Below, piece after piece: positions 1 to 7,737 of a stretch of 11,443 nucleotides of DNA. The DNA comes from Azonexus sp. (GTDB lineage Bacteria; Pseudomonadota; Gammaproteobacteria; Burkholderiales; Rhodocyclaceae). Made by a program: the position numbers and the translations under genes. Numbering within the stretch: position 1 is the stretch's first letter; each line of letters begins with the position of its first letter. Location: NCBI GenBank assembly GCA_030697085.1, contig JAUYQT010000349.1, positions 1 to 11,443 of the forward strand. The letters are read 5' to 3'. A model generated the notes under the pieces. The model saw nothing but the letters and a program-made list of their open reading frames with translations, was not told where the DNA came from and ran no database searches.

Positions 1-1469
1 TGGACTTCGGAGAAATCGTTGTCTCTGGCCTGGCGAATGGCTTTTTCTGCCAGCCAGTTGCGCAATACGTATTTGGGGTTAGCGGTGAGCATGGCGGCTT
101 GGCGCTCGGTGTCGGCCCACGGCGTTAAGGCCAGACGGGCGCGCCAGTGGGCGAGCCAGACATCACAAGCGGCCCGGTCGATAAACAGGTCACGCAGTGG
201 AGCATCGATTTTTGCCTGCTTTTCGCGGTTGACCGTACGGCCAGCCGTTGCTTCTATGGTCCTGGGGCCAGCCGTTGCTTCTATGGTCGTAGGGTCTGCT
301 GTTGTCTTCAGCGTTGTGGCCGGTAGTTTCGACAAGGTGCGGAAAAATAACGTGAAGTCGGGGCGATGTTGTTGCAGGAAAGCAAATGTTTCGCCGATGA
401 AGTTTTCGTCATCCGGCAGGCCGCTGAGTAGGCCAAGTTTGGCCCGCATCAGGCGTTCGAAGGTGGCGGCGAAGGCGTCGCCATAGGTTTCGTCGACCGC
501 GGTGCGCGCTTGTTGCGGGCGCTTGATCAGCGGCAAAAATGCGTCCGCCAGACGATACAAATTCCACTGCCCGACATGCGGCTGGTTGCGGTAGGTATAG
601 CGGCCCTGATGGTCGGAATGGTTGCAGATGTGGCCGGCGTCGAAGGCCTCCATGAAGCCGAAGGGGCCGTAGTCCAGCGTCAGGCCGAGAATTGACATGT
701 TGTCGGTATTCATCACGCCGTGCATGAAGCCGACCGCCATCCAGTGCGCCATCAGTTCGCCGGTACGGCGCGAAACATCGCGCAGCAAGGCGTCGTAGGG
801 ATTCGCCTCGGCGCGGCATTCCGGCCGGAAGGTGTCGATGACGTAATCGGCCAGTTGCTGCAATTCGAGCGGTTTGTCGCGCGATGACCAATGTTCGAAG
901 GAACCAAAACGGACGAAACCGGGGGCAACGCGGGTAACGACCGCAGCGGTTTCGATCTCCTCACGGCGGACGGGATGATCGGCACCGATGACACAGAGCG
1001 CCCGGGTTGTCGGCACGCCGAGGCCGGCCATGGCTTCCGAGCAGAGAAATTCGCGGATCGAGGAACGGAGCACGGCGCGTCCGTCGGCACCGCGCGAATA
1101 GGGCGTTTTCCCCGCTCCCTTAAGCTGAATTTCCCAATGCCCGAGATCATTGCGCAGGCCGCCGAGCAGATGCGCCCGACCATCGCCCAGTTGCCCGGCC
1201 CAAACGCCAAATTGATGCCCAGAATAGACGGCGGCCAACGGTTCCGCCCCCGGCGGCAAGTGATTACCGGCGAAGATTTCGGCAAATTCGGGGCTTTCCT
1301 GCAAGCTGGGTGGCAAACCAAGCAACTCGGCCACTTCAGCGCTAACGCCAACGACGTAGGGTGCCGGCAGCGGCTGCGGCTTGAGGCGGGTGTAAAAAGC
1401 TTCGGGCAAGGCCGCGAAGCTATTGTCGAAGACGGGGAATTCGAGTGGCAAGGGTTCCGGGGCGTTCAT
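1..1469 (-). CDS. selO: Protein adenylyltransferase SelO (YdiU/UPF0061 family), 3' end cut by window edge
   Basis: SelO is a pseudokinase that transfers AMP from ATP to Ser/Thr/Tyr hydroxyls of proteins and is linked to redox stress. The reading frame is open for 489 codons to the left edge. Signatures in order: [17 protein letters not shown] (82-98), [17 protein letters not shown] (115-131), REFLCSEAM (139-147), [17 protein letters not shown] (178-194), [14 protein letters not shown] (250-263), [12 protein letters not shown] (266-277). By family knowledge (Pseudomonas syringae numbering, from memory) the key residues are K113, E136, R176, D252, N253 and D262. Here K117, E140, R180, D256, N257 and D266 sit at a constant +4 offset, so catalysis looks intact. 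About 35 C-terminal residues, including any terminal Cys/Sec motif, lie outside the window. The start ATG at 1469 gives a normal N-terminus; an in-frame ATG at 1508 is possible, and neither has a strong Shine-Dalgarno. An unusual 9-residue tandem repeat lies at codons 385-411. No operon partner is visible. Confidence 0.95.
   Translation of the reverse strand, partial: MNAPEPLPLEFPVFDNSFAALPEAFYTRLKPQPLPAPYVVGVSAEVAELLGLPPSLQESPEFAEIFAGNHLPPGAEPLAAVYSGHQFGVWAGQLGDGRAHLLGGLRNDLGHWEIQLKGAGKTPYSRGADGRAVLRSSIREFLCSEAMAGLGVPTTRALCVIGADHPVRREEIETAAVVTRVAPGFVRFGSFEHWSSRDKPLELQQLADYVIDTFRPECRAEANPYDALLRDVSRRTGELMAHWMAVGFMHGVMNTDNMSILGLTLDYGPFGFMEAFDAGHICNHSDHQGRYTYRNQPHVGQWNLYRLADAFLPLIKRPQQARTAVDETYGDAFAATFERLMRAKLGLLSGLPDDENFIGETFAFLQQHRPDFTLFFRTLSKLPATTLKTTADPTTIEATAGPRTIEATAGRTVNREKQAKIDAPLRDLFIDRAACDVWLAHWRARLALTPWADTERQAAMLTANPKYVLRNWLAEKAIRQARDNDFSEV
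237..317 (-). repeat. Three-copy 27-nt in-frame tandem repeat inside selO
   Basis: Three consecutive 27-nt units (291-317, 264-290, 237-263 in coding order) encode [18 protein letters not shown] and RTIEATAGR. The last two units match at 24 of 27 bases. The first matches the second at about 16 of 27, so it is an older, decayed copy. The unit is a multiple of three and keeps the frame. It lies just before the conserved segment that resumes at [17 protein letters not shown], so it probably lengthens a Thr/Ala-rich surface loop. Confidence 0.85.
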
Positions 1470-1657
1470 GGCTGGTTTTGTCAGGTTTCTGGCGAAAAAT
1501 TCGGGCATCCAGGCACGCAGCAAAGGGGGTGCCGGGATGTTCGCTCGTCAGAACATGAAACGCGTCAATGGTTCGCCGAATCAAAAAACAAGTGCCACAA
1601 GGCGAATTCAACGGCACGCCAGCAGCGCTGAAAGCGGCGCTCGTTTAAACTCCCACC

Positions 1658-1876
1658 ATGCGCCGCTACCCCTTCTCGTTTATCGCCCTCACTACCCTTG
1701 GCGTCCTCTGCGCCATTCCCGGTGCCATCAGCCTTGCTGGCTTCGGCGCCAGCCTTCATCCGGTGCTTGACGACCCGATGGCCGGGCTGGCCTTCATCGT
1801 TTCAGCCGTCGCGCTGATCGGCTCGGGGATTTTTCCACTGGTGATTGCCAAGCTGAAGGCGGGCGAAGAGGGCTAA
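1658..1876 (+). CDS. Small two-helix inner-membrane protein, function unknown
   Basis: This 72-residue protein does not belong to a family I recognise. Two hydrophobic stretches, about residues 7-29 and 43-63, predict a helical hairpin in the inner membrane. A short loop containing LHPVLDDP separates them, and the C-terminus is charged (KLKAGEEG). Codon use is strongly G/C at third positions, like the neighbouring genes, which argues that the frame is real. There is no clear Shine-Dalgarno before the ATG; a TTTAAACT element lies only a few bases upstream, so translation may start from a very short leader. It diverges from selO and converges on the TonB operon, so it appears to be monocistronic. 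A spurious ORF cannot be fully excluded at this length. Confidence 0.65.
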   Translation: MRRYPFSFIALTTLGVLCAIPGAISLAGFGASLHPVLDDPMAGLAFIVSAVALIGSGIFPLVIAKLKAGEEG

Positions 1877-1921
1877 GTAGTTCTTCTGCTTAATTGGCTC
1901 AATGTTGCCAACAAAACCGGT

Positions 1922-2386
1922 TCAAAAACGCAAACCAAGCGCCTTTTCAACAAACTGAGCGGAAATAACGCCGGAGACTTTCTCTTTCCGGCCAGCACCG
2001 TTGAACAGGAAGGTGCGCGGCAATTCACCCGACCAGTTCGGGTCAATCGCGTAGGCAATGGCGTCCGGATTGTCATTGCCGTAGGCATAGCGCGGACCGG
2101 GCAAGTGATAGCGGTCAAGCAGCGGCCCAAGGATGGCGCTATCAGTTTCGGCCGCCACCGTAATGACCCGTAGCTGCTTGTTGCTTTTGACCAGGGTCGA
2201 CAGCAATTCCAGATTCTTTTTGCAATGACTGCAATCGGAAGACCAAAGGGCAACGATGGTCGGCTGCCGATGACTGGCCGGGTCCAGCAACTGCGCTGCG
2301 GTCAACTTGTTTAAAGGGGTGAAATCAGCCGCTTGCACAGGCAACACCAGCAGGGCAGCGAGAAGTAAGAGCAGGTTTTTTCTCAT
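1922..2386 (-). CDS. Periplasmic thioredoxin-like protein (TlpA/AhpC-TSA type) with CSHC motif
   Basis: This is a 154-residue exported thioredoxin-fold protein. Residues 1-19 form a signal peptide with a basic start, a poly-Leu core and a VQA-A cleavage region. The active site is W48-S-S-D-C52-S-H-C55, a CxxC pair, followed by a TlpA-like pattern and a cis-Pro candidate in ELPRTFLF near the C-terminus. By family knowledge such proteins reduce or exchange disulfides, or deliver reductant or metal in the periplasm. The His inside the CxxC resembles DsbA (CPHC), although overall architecture and length are closer to TlpA. Its ATG overlaps the stop codon of the upstream BNR gene (ATGA), which indicates translational coupling. 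It is the last gene of the tonB-exbB-exbD-receptor operon, so it probably acts on the BNR protein or on the imported ligand. That role is inference. Confidence 0.85.
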   Translation of the reverse strand: MRKNLLLLLAALLVLPVQAADFTPLNKLTAAQLLDPASHRQPTIVALWSSDCSHCKKNLELLSTLVKSNKQLRVITVAAETDSAILGPLLDRYHLPGPRYAYGNDNPDAIAYAIDPNWSGELPRTFLFNGAGRKEKVSGVISAQFVEKALGLRF

Positions 2387-3597
2387 GGCAGGGGAAAGAG
2401 GCGGAAGCCTTCCTTTTCAGTACGCCAGAAGGCAAATAGCGCTTCGCCGCGACGAATCACCCTAGGCTGGTCCGAAGCGCCGTCAGTCGCCGCCAGCGGC
2501 TGCGTGCTGAAGGTTTTACCGCCATCCTCCGAACGCATGCTGTGCAATTGGGTGCGCTCGCCATCGAACTCTTTCCAGACAATCGCCAGTTTGTGGCCAG
2601 CGCTGCCAAGATCGGCGTGGGCCGCGCGCGGGCCGCCTACGGTCAACTGGCCTTCGACCTGCAATTCGCTACCCTGCGCCATCAATCGGCCGTAATGAAC
2701 GCGGCCGGCGCCTTCTTTCTGATTGAACCAGACGGCGTGGCGCACGCCATCCTTGTCCACCACCAGCGACGGGCCGTGATGCGGGCAACCATCGACTCTC
2801 CAACGGTCAAAGGTGGCGCGTTTGACGCTCTCCGGCTTGCCATCCGGCCGCAGACGGGCGATGGCGTGATCGCGTTCGTTCGGTTCAAAGACATGGCGCC
2901 ACATAAAGAGTGGCGCGCCGTCACGGTCGATGGCGCTGGTCAAGCGGCAGCATTCGCAGGAGTGATCGGCCAGCTTGTATTCCGGCTGGAAGCTGCGGCC
3001 GCCGTCGTTGGAGACGGCGGCGTAGATCGCCGCACCGCGATAAGGCGTCTTGCTTGCCTTGGCCGCTTCCAGATCGCGCTTGTCGATCCAGGCCAGCATC
3101 ACCTTGTTGTCCGGCAACACCAGCATGGACTCGAAGCGATGGGTAATCTCGGCTGTGTCCTTATGCACCGTCAGCGGCGGCGAGAAACTCTGCCCATCGT
3201 CAGCCCGCGCCAAACGGATGGCGCCGGTGTTGGGCTTGGGGAACGGATGCGTCCAGGAAACCAGCAGGCCACCATCCGCCGCGAAGGCTATTTTCGGCCG
3301 GTTTTCACCGTCGGCTGAAATTGCCTCCGGTTGGGCGTTGACCGCAGCAGGTGCCGACCAGGTTTTACCTTCGTCGGTACTGCGGTAAAGCATCACATGG
3401 TCGCCCTGCTTCGCCGCTACCAGCAGGGTGCCATCCGGCGAAAAAGTGGCTGATGCGCCAAGCTCCAACCTTGGCGCCTTTGCCTTGGCCATACCCGGCA
3501 TGGCATCGGCGGCGGATGCCGTTGGCGGCAACAGGCCGAAGAGCAACACACTCCCGAGAAGCGCCAGCAGGTTAGTAGTCAATGCGGATCTCGCCAT
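2383..3597 (-). CDS. Secreted BNR/Asp-box (sialidase-fold) protein with CECC cluster
   Basis: This 404-residue exported protein has a likely beta-propeller fold. Residues 1-30 are a signal peptide ending TASAA-D. Four Asp-box-like units are visible: STDEGKTW (73-80), RADDGQSF (131-138), SNDGGRSF (196-203) and SEDGGKTF (356-363). Automatic annotation would probably say exo-alpha-sialidase, but Asp boxes only show the fold. I do not see the sialidase Arg triad or a convincing catalytic site, so the enzyme name is not supported. A Cys cluster, HSCECCR (C214, C216, C217), and CPHH (C271, H273, H274) could bind a metal or be a substrate of the thioredoxin-like protein encoded next. I chose the ATG at 3597 because the signal peptide then begins directly and the overlap with the receptor gene is only 26 nt. 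An upstream in-frame ATG at 3630 would add 11 residues. Confidence 0.8.
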   Translation of the reverse strand: MARSALTTNLLALLGSVLLFGLLPPTASAADAMPGMAKAKAPRLELGASATFSPDGTLLVAAKQGDHVMLYRSTDEGKTWSAPAAVNAQPEAISADGENRPKIAFAADGGLLVSWTHPFPKPNTGAIRLARADDGQSFSPPLTVHKDTAEITHRFESMLVLPDNKVMLAWIDKRDLEAAKASKTPYRGAAIYAAVSNDGGRSFQPEYKLADHSCECCRLTSAIDRDGAPLFMWRHVFEPNERDHAIARLRPDGKPESVKRATFDRWRVDGCPHHGPSLVVDKDGVRHAVWFNQKEGAGRVHYGRLMAQGSELQVEGQLTVGGPRAAHADLGSAGHKLAIVWKEFDGERTQLHSMRSEDGGKTFSTQPLAATDGASDQPRVIRRGEALFAFWRTEKEGFRLFPLP

Positions 3598-5842
3598 GAA
3601 TAGTGCGCTGCGGGTAGGGGTGGAAGGCATAGTATTTTTCGTTGGTCAGGTTATCGACGCCAAAGGCCGCCCTTACTTGCTTGGCGACACGATAAGAAAC
3701 CTTGGCATCAAAAGTCGAGAACTTGCTGTTGCCGCCGTAGGTATCCGGCCATTCGTCGGAGTTGTCCGGGTTGTTGTACTGCTTGCCGCTGTATTTGTAC
3801 CCGAGCGAGGCCGTCCACCGGTCGTCGATGTGATACGCGGCAAACAGGCTGGCTCGCCAATCCGGCACCCGGACCATCCATTTGCCTACAGTCACCGGAT
3901 TCAGCTGATTTTCCAGCACGCGGGAATGGACGTAGGTCATGCTCGCGGTGAGATCGAGTCCGCGCATGACATTGGGTGCCACATAGGCCACTTCAGCCCC
4001 GCGTGCCCGCAGTTTGTCCACGTTCTGGTTGCGTGAGGTATTGGTGTAATCGGTAAAGCTGTAAAGCGCGTCCTCCACCACTTCCTCAAATAGCGAGATG
4101 CGCAAAACGCCGTTGCCAACAGCGCCTTCTGCCGTCAAATCCTTGGCAAAAACCTTCTCCGGCTTCAGATTGGGGTCGCTGATGCTGGTCGTCGAACCCT
4201 TTTTTTCCGTCTGGAACAGTTCCGTCACAGTCGGGAAGCGGAAGGCCTTGCCGAGGGAGGCGCGGAGATTCCAGTCCGGCGTCGCCTGCCAGGCCACGGT
4301 CAGTTTTGGCGAGGTGCCGGACTCTTCACGATCCTTGAAATTGTTCTGGCCCAGCGTCGTCGAATAAATACTGCCATCGCTCGCTTTCCAGCGCTCTTGC
4401 CGAACGCCGGCAATCAGGCGGAAACGCGGCGCAAACTTCCACTCGTCCTGAATGTACAAAGCCTCGGTGCTGGTCCGGCCACGATTGGCTGAGGTTAGCG
4501 CCGTCTTGCTTGCCTCATCCTGCCAGCGGGAAACGCTGTATTGATCACTGACAAATTTATAGGCGTCCTGATGGAAACCCACCGTCAGCGTATGCCCGGC
4601 CTTGCCGCCATCCGGCCGCCAGATGGCACGCAGATCAACATTGTTCCAGCCGGTGTCGTCACCAAACGTCGCCGTCCCGCCACTCGCACTGGCACTGCTC
4701 GCCGAACGACTGATGTCGGTCGGCGTCTGGTACAGCGAGAAGGCCGACTCCACGCGCCAGTCCTGAGAAATACGACTGTCAAAAGTGAGGCCGAAAAGGC
4801 GGTTGACCGTGTTACTGCTGGTCGGCGCGAAGTTGGCGGCGGTCAGCGTATAGCGCTGGCCGTTGATCAGGATGGCGCTACTGTTGGTTGCCGTGGTAAC
4901 CGTCTGGCCGGCGGCATTTTTCAGATAGCTATCGGCGCGACTCTCCGAATCGTTGCGCCACTCACCGAATGTAAAGGCAAGGCGGGTATCGGGCGAAAAG
5001 TCATAAGCGACACGCACCTTGCCAACATTTTGTACGGTGTGATCCATGCCGTAGGCGCCGAGAATGACCCGCTCCGCGCCGGTCGGATCCTTGTCGATGA
5101 CATAACCACTGACCGGCGTGCCGCCCGAACCGCTGGTCGCTTTCGAGGCCGTGGCAAAGCTCATCGGCGGGCCATAGCTGTCGAGGTGCGTCGCCAGCAT
5201 CGAAATGCTCAGATTGCCGCTACGCACCGAGCCGCTGCCCTGCTCCTGATGACCATGGGCAGTCATCTTGGTGTTGTATAGATTGAAGTGCGAGGAGAAG
5301 GCCTGGGCACGGGCATGAACCTCGACGCCTTCTTCCGGCCGCCGGGTCGTCATCAGGATCGTGGCGCCAGCCGAGTTACCGGGCAACATCGCGGAAAATG
5401 GCCCATAAAGGACGTCGACCGTATCGATTTCCTCGCTGCCGACCAGACTCCAGCGCGCCGGGTAACCGAAGCTGTTGCCGAGCAGATTGGAGAGCAGCAG
5501 CCCGTCCGCATAAACCAGTGAGCGGGCGCTCTGCACGGTGCCGGTGGTACGCGCCGCGATGATCGCATTGCGGTCGCCAATGTAGCGTTTGCGAATCTGC
5601 AGGCTGGGCAGGTATTTGACGATGTCTTCGGTATTGACCACATTCATTTGCCGCGCCTGCTCGCCGGTCACTTCGGCTTGCGGCGACGGGTTCTGTACGG
5701 CAACCGTCGGCCGCGCCTGGCGCACGGTCATTCCAGCGAGTTCCTTCGCGGGTTCGTCGGCCACATCGGCGGCCAGCAAAGGGCCAGAGGCGAAAAGGGA
5801 AACGATCGCCAGTGTGAGCGGCTTGAGTCGGTGCAGGTTCAT
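3572..5842 (-). CDS. TonB-dependent outer-membrane receptor, ligand unknown
   Basis: This is a 756-residue outer-membrane gated channel. Residues 1-24 are a signal peptide (LLA-AD). A TonB-box-like stretch is MTVRQA (38-43). The plug domain spans about 50-170 and includes the hallmark segment VDVLYGPFSAMLPGNSAG (142-159). The rest is a 22-strand barrel ending in an aromatic residue, GEIRIDY, as required for BAM-dependent insertion. By family knowledge it imports a ligand such as a siderophore, heme, cobalamin or metal chelate using energy from TonB. The sequence shows no feature that names the ligand. It starts 15 nt after exbD, with AGG about 9 nt before the ATG, and lies upstream of two exported partner genes. 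Residues 195-207 are His/Gln/Ser-rich, a possible extracellular loop. Confidence 0.93.
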   Translation of the reverse strand: MNLHRLKPLTLAIVSLFASGPLLAADVADEPAKELAGMTVRQARPTVAVQNPSPQAEVTGEQARQMNVVNTEDIVKYLPSLQIRKRYIGDRNAIIAARTTGTVQSARSLVYADGLLLSNLLGNSFGYPARWSLVGSEEIDTVDVLYGPFSAMLPGNSAGATILMTTRRPEEGVEVHARAQAFSSHFNLYNTKMTAHGHQEQGSGSVRSGNLSISMLATHLDSYGPPMSFATASKATSGSGGTPVSGYVIDKDPTGAERVILGAYGMDHTVQNVGKVRVAYDFSPDTRLAFTFGEWRNDSESRADSYLKNAAGQTVTTATNSSAILINGQRYTLTAANFAPTSSNTVNRLFGLTFDSRISQDWRVESAFSLYQTPTDISRSASSASASGGTATFGDDTGWNNVDLRAIWRPDGGKAGHTLTVGFHQDAYKFVSDQYSVSRWQDEASKTALTSANRGRTSTEALYIQDEWKFAPRFRLIAGVRQERWKASDGSIYSTTLGQNNFKDREESGTSPKLTVAWQATPDWNLRASLGKAFRFPTVTELFQTEKKGSTTSISDPNLKPEKVFAKDLTAEGAVGNGVLRISLFEEVVEDALYSFTDYTNTSRNQNVDKLRARGAEVAYVAPNVMRGLDLTASMTYVHSRVLENQLNPVTVGKWMVRVPDWRASLFAAYHIDDRWTASLGYKYSGKQYNNPDNSDEWPDTYGGNSKFSTFDAKVSYRVAKQVRAAFGVDNLTNEKYYAFHPYPQRTIHGEIRIDY

Positions 5843-5857
5843 GGAATGCCTAGTGGA

Positions 5858-6268
5858 TCAGGGATTGGGTTGGGTCAAAAAAGCGATCTTCACGATATTG
5901 GCGCGCTGTGCTGCAGCCATCACATCGGCCACCTTCTCGTATTGCACCTTGCGATCAGCCCGCAGGTGCAGCTCGGGCTGCCGAGCGCTGACCGCAGCAA
6001 AGCGGGCATCGAGCGCGTCGCGGTGAATGGCCTCGCCGTTGAGGAAAATCAGGCCGTCGGCATCAATCGCCAGCTGGATGACTTCCGGCTTGTCATCCAG
6101 CTTGGTCGCGGTGACTTGTGGCAGGTCAATCGGCACCGCCTGATGAAAGAGCGGCGCGGTGATGATGAAAATGACCAGCAAAACCAGCATCACATCGACC
6201 AGCGGCGTCGTGTTGATTTCGGCCATCGGCTGGGTAACGCCGCCTTCGTCGAAGCTTCCGAAAGACAT
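5858..6268 (-). CDS. exbD: ExbD/TolR-family proton-motive-force transducer
   Basis: This 136-residue bitopic inner-membrane protein works with ExbB to energise TonB. The N-terminus is followed by the conserved segment MAEINTTPLVDVMLVLLVIF (15-34). D25 is the protonatable Asp at the same position as in Escherichia coli ExbD. One transmembrane helix spans about 25-44, and the rest is periplasmic and ends in LTQPNP. TolR is the alternative, but the adjacent tonB and receptor genes favour ExbD. The ATG lies 2 nt after the exbB stop, which indicates tight coupling. Confidence 0.94.
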   Translation of the reverse strand: MSFGSFDEGGVTQPMAEINTTPLVDVMLVLLVIFIITAPLFHQAVPIDLPQVTATKLDDKPEVIQLAIDADGLIFLNGEAIHRDALDARFAAVSARQPELHLRADRKVQYEKVADVMAAAQRANIVKIAFLTQPNP

Positions 6269-6270
6269 GA

Positions 6271-7005
6271 TCAGGCCTGCCGACTGGCGCGGGCGGCGCC
6301 GATATCGACCAGATTGACGTTGCCGCCGACGCGCACGCCGGTCGTCAGGTAAGCGTGCAGATCATGGGCAAAACCATCGAGCTGCACAGCAACCAGCCGA
6401 TTGGCGCGAGTGAAGGCGTTATAGGCAAGTACCGCCGGAATCGCGACAAACAGGCCGGCGGCGGTCATGATCAGCGCCTCGCCAACCGGGCCGGCGACCT
6501 TGTCGAGTACCACCTGCGTCGCGCCGGAGAGTCCGACCAGCGCGTGATAGATCCCCCAGACCGTACCGAAAAGACCGATAAAGGGTGCGGTCGACCCGAC
6601 AGAAGCGAGAAAAGTAAGACCGCGCTCGATCCGCGATTGCGTATTGACGATGTGCGAACGCATCGAACGGGTCAGAAACTCGCTGGCATTGACCCCGGCA
6701 CCGATTCCCCGTGCGGCGTTTTGCTGATGCGCCTGGGCGGCATGCGCGCTGGTCAGCGCCAGACCGGCGAAGATGCCGGATGGATCGTCGCGGCGCAGCG
6801 ATTCAAGGGCCTCAGGCAATGAATTGGCGCTCCAGAAGCCGGTCAGCGCACGCTCCTGCGAGCGCGAGGCGCGTAGCGTCGACATTACTTTGCCGATGAT
6901 GACTGACCACGAGGCCAGCGATAACAGCGCCAGAATAATGGCGGTGGTGTGGGTAACCAGGTCTCCCTGGTTCCAGAAGTGGGCGAGGCCCATTGGCGAT
7001 TCCAT
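6271..7005 (-). CDS. exbB: ExbB/TolQ-family proton channel subunit
   Basis: This 244-residue inner-membrane protein belongs to the MotA/TolQ/ExbB family. It has three predicted helices at about 20-41, 133-156 and 174-198, with a large cytoplasmic segment between the first two. Conserved motifs are ASVGSTAPFIGLFGTVWGIY (134-153) and TAAGLFVAIPAVLAYN (181-196). T139 and T181 correspond to the Thr residues lining the proton path in family members. It would form a pentamer enclosing an ExbD dimer and hand energy to TonB. The gene starts 12 nt after tonB1 with AGGA about 11 nt upstream of the ATG. A second in-frame ATG four codons on (M5) is a possible alternative start. Confidence 0.94.
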   Translation of the reverse strand: MESPMGLAHFWNQGDLVTHTTAIILALLSLASWSVIIGKVMSTLRASRSQERALTGFWSANSLPEALESLRRDDPSGIFAGLALTSAHAAQAHQQNAARGIGAGVNASEFLTRSMRSHIVNTQSRIERGLTFLASVGSTAPFIGLFGTVWGIYHALVGLSGATQVVLDKVAGPVGEALIMTAAGLFVAIPAVLAYNAFTRANRLVAVQLDGFAHDLHAYLTTGVRVGGNVNLVDIGAARASRQA

Positions 7006-7017
7006 GCGTGGCTTTCC

Positions 7018-7692
7018 TTACTCAAGTGCAAAAGTGATCGGCACAATCACCGAAGATTCAACCGGCTCATCGCCCCGCTTGGCCGGGACAAAACGCCATT
7101 GGGCAACCGCCTCGGCTGCGGCCTTGTCGAGCCGTGCGAAAGTGCTGGATTTTGAAATAGCGACATCCAGTGCCGTGCCCTGCGCACTGACGCGAACTTT
7201 CAATAAAACCTTGCCCTCCTCGGTATTTCGACGAGAAAGCGCGGGATAAACCGGTTTGGGGTTATGCAGATAATCCGCATCAAATCGCGCTGCCACGACG
7301 GCAACAGGCGGTGCGGGCGCCGCCGGGGGTGCTGCAATCGGCTGCACCGTGGGCGTTGGCGGCTGCGGGGCGACGGCAAAACTACTCGGACTGGGCTCTT
7401 TGCTTGTCACTGCCAACACCGGCTGAGCTTGCACCGGTTGCGGCCGACGCACGGGCTTGGGGGGCGGCGGCAAGGGTTTGGGCGGCTCGACTTTCTTTTC
7501 TTCCATCATCGGCAGAAGACGAACGCTGATACTTGGCGGCAACTGGATCAGATCATTCTTGACCGAAAGATAGAGCGCCCCATAGGCGAGCAATAGATGC
7601 AAAGCCACCACAACACCACCATTGACCAGACGCTCGCTCAATGACGGGCGAATTTCGGCACAATCCAGCGGCGGCAAGGCAATCGAAGTCAC
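7018..7692 (-). CDS. tonB: TonB energy-transducing protein 1 (first gene of uptake operon)
   Basis: This 224-residue protein links the ExbBD motor to the outer-membrane receptor. It has one N-terminal transmembrane helix at about 24-43 with H32, which matches the functional His of the TonB anchor. A Pro-rich spacer at about 66-133 contains repeated KP/PP elements such as KPLPPPPKPVRRP. A TonB C-terminal domain at about 135-224 has the YP motif (PVYPALSRR), EEGKVLLKVRV and QWRFVPAKRGDE. The start is a GTG at 7692 preceded by AGGAA at good spacing; an ATG at 7697 in another frame hits a stop at once. It heads the operon, so it is probably dedicated to the receptor downstream. It is a paralogue of the divergent TonB at 7902-8585. 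Confidence 0.93.
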   Translation of the reverse strand: MTSIALPPLDCAEIRPSLSERLVNGGVVVALHLLLAYGALYLSVKNDLIQLPPSISVRLLPMMEEKKVEPPKPLPPPPKPVRRPQPVQAQPVLAVTSKEPSPSSFAVAPQPPTPTVQPIAAPPAAPAPPVAVVAARFDADYLHNPKPVYPALSRRNTEEGKVLLKVRVSAQGTALDVAISKSSTFARLDKAAAEAVAQWRFVPAKRGDEPVESSVIVPITFALE

Positions 7693-7706
7693 AGCATTTC
7701 CTGATT

Positions 7707-7720
7707 TTGATACGGATCAA
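7707..7720. promoter_or_regulatory. Perfect FNR/Anr-type palindrome TTGAT-N4-ATCAA
   Basis: The bases TTGATACGGATCAA match the FNR/Anr/Dnr consensus TTGATnnnnATCAA exactly, and the dyad extends to 6-bp arms TTTGAT/ATCAAA (7706-7721). Its centre lies about 21 nt upstream of the tonB1 GTG, close to the Shine-Dalgarno. For the uptake operon it would therefore overlap the transcription start or early leader, a position typical of repression. For tonB2 the centre is about 188 nt upstream of the ATG, where activation is possible only if there is a long leader. The match is direct observation; binding and the sign of regulation are inference. Confidence 0.6.
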
Positions 7721-7723
7721 ATA

Positions 7724-7737
7724 TTGTTTAAAAACAA
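7724..7737. promoter_or_regulatory. AT-rich inverted repeat TTGTTT-AA-AAACAA
   Basis: Perfect 6-bp arms with a 2-nt spacer lie 3 nt from the FNR-type site, on the side away from tonB1. An overlapping longer pairing ATTGTT/AACAAT (7723-7741) also exists. It may be a second operator or part of the tonB1 promoter. The regulator is not recognised, and chance occurrence in AT-rich DNA is possible. Confidence 0.3.

Noticed and set aside
409..1631. Open frames in other phases across the selO region
   Set aside because: The SelO frame is continuous over the whole region with all catalytic motifs; it is easily overlooked only because it runs off the left edge without a stop.
1894..1911. Intrinsic terminator TTGGC...GCCAA between the small membrane protein and the TonB operon
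   Set aside because: The stem is only 5 bp, the loop is 8 nt and there is no T-run on either side.
3598..3630. Upstream start of the BNR protein at 3630
   Set aside because: It would put 11 residues before the signal peptide and deepen the overlap with the receptor gene; the ATG at 3597 is more natural, though not proven.
2542..5281. Long plus-strand open frames opposite the BNR and receptor genes
   Set aside because: They are antisense shadows of high-GC coding sequence; the minus-strand frames carry signal peptides, Asp boxes and plug/barrel motifs, and the plus frames show no recognisable domains.
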